Of a stretch of DNA of 49,791 nucleotides, positions 17,453-25,488 are shown in pieces. Made by a program: the position numbers and the translations under genes. The stretch is from Alphaproteobacteria bacterium (lineage in GTDB: Bacteria > Pseudomonadota > Alphaproteobacteria > UBA6615), in assembly GCA_002727315.1 (NCBI GenBank), contig PBWR01000014.1, positions 1 through 49,791 on the forward strand. The letters are read 5' to 3'. The notes under the pieces are model-generated. The model saw only the letters and a list, made by a program, of their open reading frames with translations. It did not search any database and was not told the DNA's origin. Positions within the stretch are counted from its first letter, which is position 1, and each line of letters starts with the position of its first letter.

Positions 17453-18415
17453 TCACTCCGCCGCGGCGCGGAGCTCGAAACCGTCGCGGCTGAGCCCTGC
17501 CTTCTGCATGGCATCGCCGATGCGGGCGATCTCCACATCCGTCAGCTTGACCAGCGGCGGGCGGACCACGGCCCGGTCCTGGCGGCCGAGGACCACCAGC
17601 GCTTCCTTAATGCGGTTGTGCATGTCGCCGAAAGGATCGGCATAGAAGGCCTCGGTCGCATACCACATGTGCCCGGCGACCTCGCGCGCGGTGGCCAGAT
17701 CGTCGGCCTGCACCGCGCGGAACAGTGCGACCTGCATGTCGGCAATCACCGAGCCCGCGCCCGACAGGAGGCCGTTGGCCCCCATCACAAGCGACGACAT
17801 CAGCCAGGCCGAGTTAGTCGACAGCACGTTCAACGACCGCGGGAGCGACTGGAGCACCTTGATATGGCGGGCATGGACCTGGGGCGGCGACCAGTCCTTC
17901 ACCGCCTTGATGGACGGGACGTCCTCGGCCAGCGACACCAGCGTGTCGAGGGAATAGGCAAGCTCGTCGCCATACTGGAAGATGATCAGCGGCAGGTTCG
18001 TCGCATCGGCAATGGTCTTGAAGTGCGCCTTCGCCATTTCGGGCCGGTGGCGGATGCCGCCCATGCCCATGGAATGGGGCGGAAAGCACAACAGCGCCGA
18101 AGCGCCGCCGGCTTCCGCCATTTTCGCAATCTTCGCCGCCTCGTGGCTGCCATCGGCATAGACGCCGTTTATCAGGGGCACGCGATCGCCGATCTCGTCC
18201 ATGGCAACATCCAGGATGCGCTGCTGCTCGTCGAAGGAACAGGCGTGGATTTCCGAGGAATGGCCATTCACCGTGACCGCGCTGATACCCGCCGTGGCCG
18301 CCACGAACGACAGGTGCCGCCGGGTCTCGGCCTCGTCCACGGCGAAGTCCTCGTCGAAGGCGAGAATCGCGGCGGGGATCACGCCCGCGGGTGTGTAGTC
18401 CTTGAAAGGTGACAT
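17453..18415 (-). CDS. Dihydrodipicolinate synthase/N-acetylneuraminate lyase family protein
   Basis: These TIM-barrel class I aldolases form a Schiff base with a Lys and act on pyruvate-like substrates. In the 320-aa sequence Lys173 (AVKDWS) is the expected Schiff-base Lys and Tyr148 (IFQYGDE) the expected proton relay. The usual GTTGE block is VNGHSSE here, so it is not true DapA. A strong ribosome site (AGGAGG, 7 bases) precedes ATG 18415. It lies 15 bases after the upstream hydrolase and 35 bases before the isomerase-like gene. The operon points to breakdown of a keto acid or hydrolysed diketone; substrate unknown. Confidence 0.9.
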   Translation of the reverse strand: MSPFKDYTPAGVIPAAILAFDEDFAVDEAETRRHLSFVAATAGISAVTVNGHSSEIHACSFDEQQRILDVAMDEIGDRVPLINGVYADGSHEAAKIAKMAEAGGASALLCFPPHSMGMGGIRHRPEMAKAHFKTIADATNLPLIIFQYGDELAYSLDTLVSLAEDVPSIKAVKDWSPPQVHARHIKVLQSLPRSLNVLSTNSAWLMSSLVMGANGLLSGAGSVIADMQVALFRAVQADDLATAREVAGHMWYATEAFYADPFGDMHNRIKEALVVLGRQDRAVVRPPLVKLTDVEIARIGDAMQKAGLSRDGFELRAAAE

Positions 18416-18430
18416 ATCGGTTCCTCCTGC

Positions 18431-19639
18431 CTAGCCGTGATCATAGTCGGCAAGCGTGGTGCCGTCTTCCACATAGACCATGTTGTTGTAGCCGTCGGGC
18501 CGGCCGTTGGTGAGAGATTCGAGCAGCCAGTCGGCGATACCCGGATAGATCTGGCCCGCGACCTCGCCCATGGGATGGAACACACCTTCATACAGCCACA
18601 GCTCGGTTGGCCCGCCGAGACCGGCGCGGAAGGTGGCGATGTCGTCCGGCGTGCACAGCTCGTCCATGTCGCCCGCCACCAGCAGGTGGGGCACCTTCAG
18701 ATCCTGTGCCGCGACCGGCAGATCGGCCAGGCGTGCGACAAAGGCGTTGAACTCGGCCTCATCGCTGTAGCCGGCCATGTACATGAAGATGCGTTTGAAG
18801 TTGGGCTGGGCCTGTTCGAAGATCATGTCGAACGAGCCGACATTGGCCATCTGCCCGCACACGGCGCTGATACGGGGGTCGGCCGCGCCGATCAGAACGC
18901 CCCAGCGCGAGCCCATGGACATGCCGAAAATGCCGATCCTGTCGGAATCCACATCATCGCGGGTGATCAGCCAGTCGACGATGGCCGAGGCCGCCTGCTC
19001 GTAATTGTTTTCGGTCTGCCAGGTGCCGTCGCGGTTGCACGCCCCCTGCCCCGGCCCATCGATGGCACAGACATTCATGCCGCGCGGAATGAATTCATTG
19101 TTGAACGGGTTGCAGACATCTTCCTTGACCTGGTCCATGCCCGGCAGGGCGATGATGGTCGGCTTGGGGCCTTCACCCGGCGCGGCGTGGAAGGTCGCAT
19201 AGGCCTTCTGGCCCGGCGCGAACTCTACGGCGTGGGATTCCATGGTCCCGTTCGACCATTCGACGACCTTGCCGTAGCAGCGGTACAGCCCCTCAAACCA
19301 TTCCACCTTCTGGGCCTGTCCGTGGATCGGGATCAGGTGCTGGGCACGGCCGAAACAGATGGCGGCGCGATGGTAGAGCTGGCGCGCCGTGATCAGCCGG
19401 CCGCGCGCTTCCGCATCCTTCGCCATGCCTTCCAGCACCGCGGCGCGCTTGCCCCAGGCCTTCGGGAACGAACGTCGGCCCGTGACCTTGGAATAGACCG
19501 CGTTCAAATCCTCGAACTTGGTACCACGCTCGAGCCGGTTTCCCATGATGCCGGGGTGCAGGATGTCTTCATTGTCCGACAGCATCAAAAAGTTGTCGAA
19601 GATCCAGCCCTGTTCGGCACGCAATTGCGGTTTTGGCAT
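18431..19639 (-). CDS. Alpha/beta hydrolase, FrsA-like esterase family (paralog A)
   Basis: This 402-aa cytosolic protein has an N-terminal helical cap region (about 1-130, with GRRSFPKAW and RAQHLIPIH) and an alpha/beta hydrolase domain. The nucleophile is Ser241 (GMSMGSRWG), the acid is in GDMDELCTPDD and the His in EGVFHPMGE. The oxyanion region is ALPGMD and the following strand IDGPGQG. Similar large proteins include FrsA-like esterases and 2,6-dihydroxypseudooxynicotine hydrolase, which cut C-C bonds of diketones. It has the same length as the paralog at 20029 and matches it along its whole length. The next gene downstream is the DapA-like lyase. Confidence 0.88.
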   Translation of the reverse strand: MPKPQLRAEQGWIFDNFLMLSDNEDILHPGIMGNRLERGTKFEDLNAVYSKVTGRRSFPKAWGKRAAVLEGMAKDAEARGRLITARQLYHRAAICFGRAQHLIPIHGQAQKVEWFEGLYRCYGKVVEWSNGTMESHAVEFAPGQKAYATFHAAPGEGPKPTIIALPGMDQVKEDVCNPFNNEFIPRGMNVCAIDGPGQGACNRDGTWQTENNYEQAASAIVDWLITRDDVDSDRIGIFGMSMGSRWGVLIGAADPRISAVCGQMANVGSFDMIFEQAQPNFKRIFMYMAGYSDEAEFNAFVARLADLPVAAQDLKVPHLLVAGDMDELCTPDDIATFRAGLGGPTELWLYEGVFHPMGEVAGQIYPGIADWLLESLTNGRPDGYNNMVYVEDGTTLADYDHG

Positions 19640-19679
19640 GGCTCGTTACTCCCCCGTTTTCCGGATTGATGTTCCGGTA

Positions 19680-19970
19680 TCAGATTCCTTCATAGCCGCG
19701 ATCGCGCAACCGGTCGACCAGGGTGTTGACCGCGTCGGACGGCACCTCCAGGCCCGTCAGCACGAACGCCCCCATCTGCAGGCTCGATTCCGCTAGTTCG
19801 GGAATGGTTCGCGTGGCCCCGGCCGCGTCGAGCGCTGCGGCGTGTTCGAGATCGCGCGAACGGGCATAGACCGGGCTGATCCGGATGCGCTGAAACAGCG
19901 GCACGAGGATCGCCGTAACCACCAGGAAGACGACGATCTCTCGCAGGAAAGGAATATCGGCAACATGCAT
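19680..19970 (-). CDS. Remnant of a Kef-type cation:proton antiporter with the middle deleted in frame
   Basis: This 96-aa reading frame joins the extreme N-terminus of a CPA2/Kef antiporter (ADIPFLREIVVFLVV...LFQRIRISPV, first membrane helix) directly to the extreme C-terminus of its TrkA-N/RCK domain (YARSRDLEHAAALDAAGATR and PELAESSLQMGAFVL). A full Kef protein is several hundred residues long, so about 500 residues are missing, with the frame kept. CCGGT at the join may be microhomology used in the deletion. It cannot transport ions. It sits between the two hydrolase paralogs, 40 bases before paralog A, and may still be translated as a one-helix peptide. Confidence 0.72.
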   Translation of the reverse strand: MHVADIPFLREIVVFLVVTAILVPLFQRIRISPVYARSRDLEHAAALDAAGATRTIPELAESSLQMGAFVLTGLEVPSDAVNTLVDRLRDRGYEGI

Positions 19971-20028
19971 CGGCGGTTCACTCGTCTGAGGGCCCGAACG
20001 ATTATGGCATGTTCATCCGATTTGGCGG

Positions 20029-21237
20029 TCAGCCGTGGTCGTAATCGGCCAGTGTCATGCCTTCCTCGATATACACGTCGGTGCGGCCACCGGCCTCCCG
20101 CCCCTCGTTCAAGGTGGTCAGCATCCAGTCTGCCATCGCGGGATAGATTTCCGCCGCGACCTCGCCCATCGGATGGAAGATCCCCTCGTAGAGCCAGAGT
20201 TCACTGAAACCTGCAAGGTTCCCGCGGAAGGTGGCGATATCGTCCGGCGTGCACAGCTCATCCATGTCACCGGCCACCAGCAGGTGCGGCTTGTCCAGAT
20301 TCTTGGCCACATCCGGCAGGTGATCATGGGTCTTCATGTGGGCGTCGAACTCATCCTCATCGGTGTAACCGGTCATGTACATGAAGATGCGTTTGAAGTT
20401 GGGCTGTGCCTGCTCGAAGATGATGTCGAAGGTGCCCACATTGGCCATCTGGCCGCAGACAGCCTTCACGCGGGCATCGTGGGCGCCGACCTGCACACCC
20501 CAGCGCGACCCCATGGACATGCCCATGACACCGATCCGGTCGGCATCGACATCGTCGCGTGCCGTCAGCCAGTCGATCACGGCAGAAGCCGCCTGCTGGT
20601 AATTGTCCGCCGTCAGCCAGGTTTCGTTGAAATTGCATTCGCCCTGGCCCGGACCATCCATGGCGCAAACATTCATGCCGCGCTGGGTGTAGTCATTGTC
20701 GAAGGGGTTGGCGACATCCTCTTTAAGCGCATCCATGCCCGGCAGGATCAGGACGGTCGGCTTGGGGCCGTCACCCGGTGCGGCGTGGAAGACGGCGTGG
20801 GCACTGTTACCCGGGGCAAACTCGGGCGAGACTTTTTCCATGCTGCCGCCCGACAACTCGATTAGCTTGTCGTAATTGCGGTAGAGCGCCTCGTAGCACT
20901 CATCCTTGTGCGGATTGCGATGGACCGGCACCAGGTGCTGGGCGCGTCCGAAACACAGCGCGGCACGATGGTACAGCCGCCGCGCCGTCACCAATCGGCC
21001 CTTGGCCTCGGCCTCCATGGCCATGCCTTCAAGCACCACGGCACGCTTCTTCCATGCCTTGGGGAACGAGCGACGCCCGGTCACCTTGGTGTAGACCGCG
21101 TTCAGATCCTGCATCGCAAAGCCGCGCCCGACGCGCGTGCCCATGATGCCCGGATGCAGCACATCCTCGTTTTCCGACAACATCAGGAAGTTGTCGAAGA
21201 TCCAGCCCTGATCGGCGCGAAGTTGCGGTTTCGGCAT
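20029..21237 (-). CDS. Alpha/beta hydrolase, FrsA-like esterase family (paralog B)
   Basis: This second 402-aa copy has the same architecture as the gene at 18431, with GMSMGSRWG, GDMDELCTPDD and EGIFHPMGE triad motifs and the ending TLADYDHG in both. By eye most positions are identical or conservative, with the largest differences in the region around residues 105-150 and 300-320, which may set substrate choice. The conserved motifs are intact, so both copies are probably active. ATG 21237 opens the leftward operon; the crotonase gene at 21389 is divergent from it. Function as for paralog A: esterase or C-C hydrolase, substrate unknown. Confidence 0.88.
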   Translation of the reverse strand: MPKPQLRADQGWIFDNFLMLSENEDVLHPGIMGTRVGRGFAMQDLNAVYTKVTGRRSFPKAWKKRAVVLEGMAMEAEAKGRLVTARRLYHRAALCFGRAQHLVPVHRNPHKDECYEALYRNYDKLIELSGGSMEKVSPEFAPGNSAHAVFHAAPGDGPKPTVLILPGMDALKEDVANPFDNDYTQRGMNVCAMDGPGQGECNFNETWLTADNYQQAASAVIDWLTARDDVDADRIGVMGMSMGSRWGVQVGAHDARVKAVCGQMANVGTFDIIFEQAQPNFKRIFMYMTGYTDEDEFDAHMKTHDHLPDVAKNLDKPHLLVAGDMDELCTPDDIATFRGNLAGFSELWLYEGIFHPMGEVAAEIYPAMADWMLTTLNEGREAGGRTDVYIEEGMTLADYDHG

Positions 21238-21388
21238 GTGTGTTTGCTCCCCTGACCATCGCTTTCAGCGATTTTCTGATACTACAAATCGATTCATAGC
21301 GCCCCTTGGACCAGGACGCCACCGGGTTGGGCGATCTCGATTTCACCGTCATAATTCGTGGACCGCCGGGTGCCAGGAGACAGCCCAC

Positions 21389-22189
21389 ATGAATGCAACC
21401 GATTTTGACGAGAACGCGCTTCGCATAGAGTTGAAGCCCCCGGTGGCGACCATCACCATCGACCGCCCCGACAATGAAAACCGCTTCGACCCGTCCCTGC
21501 TGCAGCGATTCGGCAAAATGGTCGAGGAACTGCGGAACAGCAGCGAGATCCATGCGGTTGTCATCACCGGAGCTGGCGACGACTGGTTCTCGGCAGGGCT
21601 GATGAATCCGGCGATCCGCGCCGCCATGACCAAGGACGAGGTGATTGCCTATGTGGTCGACGGCAACCGCATCTTCGACGAGCTCGAGGCCCTGCCACAG
21701 ATAACCATCGCCGCGATCAACGGCAAGATCGTCGCCGGTGCGTCCGAGCTGGCGCTCGCCTGCGATATCCGGATTGCGGGAGACCATTCGAGCCTGATGC
21801 TGCCGGAAGCCAAATGGGGCGGCTTTCCCGGCGCCGGAGCGCCACACCGCCTGCCCATGGCGGTCGGTCACAGCCATGCGCTGGAGCTGATAGCGACCGG
21901 CAAGGAAATCGACGCCGCCGAGATGTTGCGCATCGGATTTGTGAACCATCTCCACCCGCAGGGGAAGGTCCATGCGGCGGCAGACGCGCTGGCGCGGACC
22001 ATTGCCGCGAACGGTCCCCTCGCGACCCGCGGGGCCAAGCGCATCGCCCGGGCCCGGCAGGAGCCGGGGTTCCGCGCCGCGCGCGAGATGTCAGACACTT
22101 TGCGCCACGCACTCGAATGGAGCCACGACGTGGATGAAGGCATCGCGGCAGCGAAGGAAGGCCGCCCGGCGAAGTTCACGGGCCGGTAG
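21389..22189 (+). CDS. Enoyl-CoA hydratase/isomerase family protein (crotonase)
   Basis: Crotonases act on CoA thioesters. The 266-aa protein starts ALRIELKPPVATITIDRPD, then VITGAGDDWFSAGL (the family's oxyanion block, here with a Trp-Phe-Ser), and AAINGKIVAGASELALACDIRIAGDHS, which is the signature region. The catalytic Glu pair of true enoyl-CoA hydratase is not obvious, so a different CoA reaction (isomerase, dehalogenase, decarboxylase) is possible. ATG 21389 is preceded by AGGAGA. It begins a rightward run of four genes (crotonase, small secreted protein, flavin reductase, CmcJ-like) with gaps of 10-21 bases, so they are likely one operon. Confidence 0.9.
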   Translation: MNATDFDENALRIELKPPVATITIDRPDNENRFDPSLLQRFGKMVEELRNSSEIHAVVITGAGDDWFSAGLMNPAIRAAMTKDEVIAYVVDGNRIFDELEALPQITIAAINGKIVAGASELALACDIRIAGDHSSLMLPEAKWGGFPGAGAPHRLPMAVGHSHALELIATGKEIDAAEMLRIGFVNHLHPQGKVHAAADALARTIAANGPLATRGAKRIARARQEPGFRAAREMSDTLRHALEWSHDVDEGIAAAKEGRPAKFTGR

Positions 22190-22200
22190 GAGTAGATACT

Positions 22201-22587
22201 ATGCGTGTTCGCACCACAGCGATGATCGCTGCCGTCTTGATGATGTTGGCCGCACCGCCGGCCCATGCCGACGCCATCGACGGAAACTGGTGCAACCCCG
22301 ACAACGACAACCTGGAAATCCAGGGGCCACGGATCATCACCCCTGGCGGCAACAGGATTGCCGGAGACTATGACCGCCATGGCTTCCGCTACGTCATCCC
22401 GGCCGACGAGGCGCGCGCGGGCGTCGAAGTCGATATGGACCTGATCGATGACGAGACCGCACCGGGTCGTGGCACCGGGGCCGAACGTACCCATCGAGGT
22501 CTGGCGCCGCTGTTCCGCGGCGACCAGCTAGCACCGTTTCCTTTCGCCGCGCGTCACGCTAGCCTGCGGCCAACGCCAATCATGTGA
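22201..22587 (+). CDS. Small secreted protein of unknown function, frameshifted near its C-terminus
   Basis: A signal peptide (MRVRTTAMIAAVLMMLAAPP, cut after AHA) precedes a small domain with GNWCNPDNDNLEIQGPRIITPGG and GDYDRHGFRYVIP. As written the frame runs to 22587 with a low-complexity tail. In the next frame from about 22460 the bases encode VVAPGPNVPIEVWRRC followed by a short tail and TAG at 22529-22531. That looks like the true C-terminus: it supplies a second Cys to pair with the Cys of GNWC. One extra base (or two missing) near 22453-22461 would explain this. The intact product would be about 109 aa and periplasmic. Confidence 0.72.
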   Translation: MRVRTTAMIAAVLMMLAAPPAHADAIDGNWCNPDNDNLEIQGPRIITPGGNRIAGDYDRHGFRYVIPADEARAGVEVDMDLIDDETAPGRGTGAERTHRGLAPLFRGDQLAPFPFAARHASLRPTPIM

Positions 22588-22608
22588 AATGAACAAAAGG
22601 GGAAAAGG

Positions 22609-23301
22609 ATGGCGGAATTCACCGCTGCGGACCTGGCCGTCGAGGACCAGTACAAGCTTATGAGCGGCGCGATCATCCCGCGCCCCATCGCCTTGACGGT
22701 TACCCTCGGCCCTGACGGGCCCAACGCCGCGCCGTTCAGCTTCTTTAATTGTATCGGGGTCTCACCGCCGATGTTCATGATTGCCTGCAGCCCGAAATCA
22801 GGTCCCAAATCCGGCGGCAGCACGGGTGAACTCAAGGACACGGTCGCCAACCTGCGCCACCACCCAGAGATGGTCGTGCATATCGTCGATTTTGAACTGC
22901 GCAATCGGATGAACGCCTGCGCACTCGACTATGACAGCAACGTCAATGAGATGGAGATCGCGGGTTTCAACACCGCCCCATCGAAATTAGTGAAACCCCC
23001 GCGCATCACCGACTGCCGAGTGGCGCTCGAGAGCAGGCTGATCGATATCCATGAGATGGGCACCCTGCCCTATTACGTGATCTTCGGCGAAGTCGTGCAT
23101 TTTCACATGGACGATGCGCTGGTGAATGATCGCCTGCACGTCGACCCTGAAGCGCTCGACGCTTTGGGTCGCATGGCCGGAAATGGCGGCTACACGAAAA
23201 TCACCGACAAGTTCACCATGCCCTTCCTGCACCCGCCGGGGTCTGCGCCGCCCGAAGAAACCATCGCCAAAGCCCGGGAAATCGCGAAGTCCGACCGCTA
23301 G
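22609..23301 (+). CDS. Flavin reductase family protein (FMN-binding split barrel)
   Basis: This 230-aa protein has the flavin reductase-like split barrel: YKLMSGAIIPRPIALTVT at the start, then NAAPFSFFNCIGVSPPMFMI and DTVANLRHHPEMVVHIVD. These blocks bind FMN in the DIM6/NTAB family, members of which supply reduced flavin to a partner oxygenase or are themselves flavoenzymes. The long C-terminal part (HVDPEALDALGRMAGNGGYT) is typical of the larger family members. It sits 11 bases before the CmcJ/NvfI-like gene, but that protein is not flavin dependent, so the reductase may serve another oxygenase. Confidence 0.9.
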   Translation: MAEFTAADLAVEDQYKLMSGAIIPRPIALTVTLGPDGPNAAPFSFFNCIGVSPPMFMIACSPKSGPKSGGSTGELKDTVANLRHHPEMVVHIVDFELRNRMNACALDYDSNVNEMEIAGFNTAPSKLVKPPRITDCRVALESRLIDIHEMGTLPYYVIFGEVVHFHMDDALVNDRLHVDPEALDALGRMAGNGGYTKITDKFTMPFLHPPGSAPPEETIAKAREIAKSDR

Positions 23302-23311
23302 AGAGATCGAG

Positions 23312-24139
23312 ATGTCCGAAACCGCCGCACAAGAATCCGTCCGGGCCGACCTGGTCTACGCCGTCGACACCGGTGAGAAGCTGATCAACCAGACCATGCC
23401 CGCCGGCGACATGTCGCGCGTCGTGACCGGGACGTATGAGATGCACCCGCGCGACATCCGCAACGGCCGCCTCATGCGTAATGAATTCGCTCTCGATCGC
23501 AACGGTTTCGTGTTCGCAGACCACCCCACAGCGGTGACCGACTTCTTCGACAAGGACCAGGTAACCGGCGTCTACTATGACGAGGCCTGCAAACTAGTCG
23601 CCGAGATGAGCGGTGCGTCACGTGTGGAGGTGTTTGACCACACGATCCGCTCCAGCGACGACGACACGCGCAAGGAGAAGCTCGTCCGCGAGCCGGTTCA
23701 TTCTGCCCACAACGACTATACGGAAAATTCCGGCCCGCGCCGGGTGCGTGAAATTTTCCCCGACGAAGCCGTTGATCTGCTATCGCGCCGCTTCGCGATC
23801 ATCCAGGTGTGGCGGGCGATCCGGAAGCCGATCGCGCGCGACCCGCTGACCATCTGCGACGCGCGAACCTTCCTGCCTGAGGACCTGATCACCGCCGAGC
23901 GCCGCTACCCGCACCGGGTCGGAGAGACCTATCGCCTCGCCTTCAGCCCCGGTCAAGAATGGTATTATTTCCCGAACATGACCCGGGATGAGGCGCTGGT
24001 GTTCAAGGTCTATGATTCCGAAACCAGCCTGGATAGCCGCTTTACGCCTCACACCTCGTTCGCCGATCCGACGAGCCCGTCAGACGCCCCGCCGCGCGAA
24101 AGCATCGAGATCCGGACCTTCGCCTTCTTCGACGACTGA
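23312..24139 (+). CDS. CmcJ/NvfI-like non-haem iron oxygenase family protein
   Basis: The 275-aa protein resembles the CmcJ/NvfI/AsaB group, related to the cephamycin 7-alpha-methoxylase P8 chain and to GA4 desaturase-like proteins. Visible family blocks are VEVFDHTIRSS, PVHSAHNDYTENSGPRRV and RFAIIQVWRAI, then CDARTF and EWYYFPNMTRDEALVFKVYDS, ending FTPHTSF and RESIEIR. The HND plus late His pattern suggests iron and 2-oxoglutarate or related chemistry, though this is inferred from relatives. ATG 23312 follows GAGAGA, with a 10-base gap after the flavin reductase gene. Members of this family hydroxylate diverse small molecules; the substrate is unknown. Confidence 0.85.
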   Translation: MSETAAQESVRADLVYAVDTGEKLINQTMPAGDMSRVVTGTYEMHPRDIRNGRLMRNEFALDRNGFVFADHPTAVTDFFDKDQVTGVYYDEACKLVAEMSGASRVEVFDHTIRSSDDDTRKEKLVREPVHSAHNDYTENSGPRRVREIFPDEAVDLLSRRFAIIQVWRAIRKPIARDPLTICDARTFLPEDLITAERRYPHRVGETYRLAFSPGQEWYYFPNMTRDEALVFKVYDSETSLDSRFTPHTSFADPTSPSDAPPRESIEIRTFAFFDD

Positions 24140-24261
24140 TCTGGCCTGTCCGACCACAAGCGATCTTCACAATTCGGTAGGTCACCGTCTCGGCGCTACG
24201 GTCGCCGGGTCGGCAACGCTGTGCCCAATGCCATCCTTCGTCCCGAGCAGAAACCGAGACC

Positions 24262-24834
24262 ATGCATCGCGCCAACAAGATCACCACCCTCGCCGCGACC
24301 CTGTCGTTGCTGACCACGCCGGCCCTGGCCGACGGCATCGTCGCCAAGATCGTGAACTCGCCGCTGAATTCGGCCGGGCTCGGCAAGGACGGCTACACGG
24401 CCCTGAACGACTATCTCCAGAAACCGGGCGCCGAGGGGATAGAATTCTACAACCCCGAAATCCCGGGCTTCGGCATCCCCGCCGCGCTCGCGCGCTTTGA
24501 CAGCGGCCTGATCGTTCGCGACACCGACGGCAACGGCAAACTCGACCCGTCAGCAGACCGGATCATCGGCGGCGTCACAACCGACGCCCCCGATGGCGAC
24601 CGCACCTTCGACGTGCGTTCGCTCGCGGAAGGTAATGCGCCGCTTCTATCCCAACCGACCGGGTTCTATTCCGAGCGTTCGGGCGAGCGTATCGGCGGCG
24701 CGATCATGCAGGTTCAGTTCAACACGGGTGCGGCCAAGGGAAAATATCGGCCCACCTTCGCGCTGCTGAACGATCCCGATGACCCGACCAGCGGCGACGG
24801 TACGTCCTACACCTACACGGTCATCGCGCAGTAA
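24262..24834 (+). CDS. Secreted protein of unknown function with a calcium-binding-like loop
   Basis: I do not recognise this family. The 190-aa protein has a signal peptide (MHRANKITTLAATLSLL..., cut after ALA) and would be periplasmic or extracellular. Residues around 92-100 read DTDGNGKLD, the form of an EF-hand or dockerin calcium loop, but no second loop is clear. It has no Cys and no membrane segment beyond the signal. It is separated from the CmcJ-like gene by 122 bases and converges on the cupin gene. The call rests on the start, signal peptide and codon pattern. Confidence 0.75.
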   Translation: MHRANKITTLAATLSLLTTPALADGIVAKIVNSPLNSAGLGKDGYTALNDYLQKPGAEGIEFYNPEIPGFGIPAALARFDSGLIVRDTDGNGKLDPSADRIIGGVTTDAPDGDRTFDVRSLAEGNAPLLSQPTGFYSERSGERIGGAIMQVQFNTGAAKGKYRPTFALLNDPDDPTSGDGTSYTYTVIAQ

Positions 24835-24843
24835 CTGCAGGCG

Positions 24844-25389
24844 CTATTCCCAGCGCCCCGAGATCAGCACAAACGCAGCCTTGGCCGGTTTGCCCGACCG
24901 GTTGGTCCAGGCGTGGTTGGTACCGCGCTGAATGAGCACGTCCCCGGCACGCAGCACGGTCTCGTCATTCTCCATGATCGCCGTCAGCTCGCCTTCCAGA
25001 ATGATCGCGTAGTCGACGGTCTCGGTGGTGTGCATGCCCGGATGCGCCTTGTCGTCGTCCGGCCGGTCGGCGTCATCGAACAGCTTTCCGAACATGCCGG
25101 CAAACTGGCGCGCCAGTTCCTCGGGGTCCTCGGGGTCGGGCGGATACTCGATGACGCGCAGCACCGTGCCTCCGGGCGGCGGCAGGACGCCCTCATGATC
25201 CTCGATTCCGTCAGGCGCACCAACGACGTCGGGTGCCGCGCCGGTTATCCAGATATTGTTGACGACATAACCCGGTCTCGCCTCGACCGTCCGAACGGCG
25301 GGTGTCGGCCCGTCTTCGGCAAAATAGGAATTTCCATTCTCGTCAATGGCGGTCACAACGCGGCGCGTGACCTTGTGATCGTCTGTCAT
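24844..25389 (-). CDS. Cupin domain-containing protein
   Basis: The 181-aa single-cupin protein has its barrel in the C-terminal half: HPGMHTTETVDYAIILEGELTAIM (about 117-140), then VLRAGDVLIQRGTNHAWTNRSG (about 142-163). It has metal-type His and Glu positions, although the first motif is H-x3-T-E-T-V-D-Y. The N-terminal half begins TRRVVTAIDENGNSYFAEDG and includes WITGAAPDV. The combination fits cupins found beside aromatic or nitrogen catabolism genes, of unknown activity. ATG 25389 has GGAGGGGGAA directly before it. It is divergent from the TauD-family gene. Confidence 0.88.
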   Translation of the reverse strand: MTDDHKVTRRVVTAIDENGNSYFAEDGPTPAVRTVEARPGYVVNNIWITGAAPDVVGAPDGIEDHEGVLPPPGGTVLRVIEYPPDPEDPEELARQFAGMFGKLFDDADRPDDDKAHPGMHTTETVDYAIILEGELTAIMENDETVLRAGDVLIQRGTNHAWTNRSGKPAKAAFVLISGRWE

Positions 25390-25488
25390 TTCCCCCTCCA
25401 GAACAGAACTCGAATATGGCTACATTCTACACGACACACTGGCCCCGGTACTCTGCTAGTCTGTCGAGCGAAACGGGTGGAGCGACAC

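Noticed and set aside
18437-19669. 410-codon plus-strand frame opposite hydrolase A
   Set aside because: It is a shadow; the same kind of frame occurs opposite hydrolase B because the two coding strands are similar.
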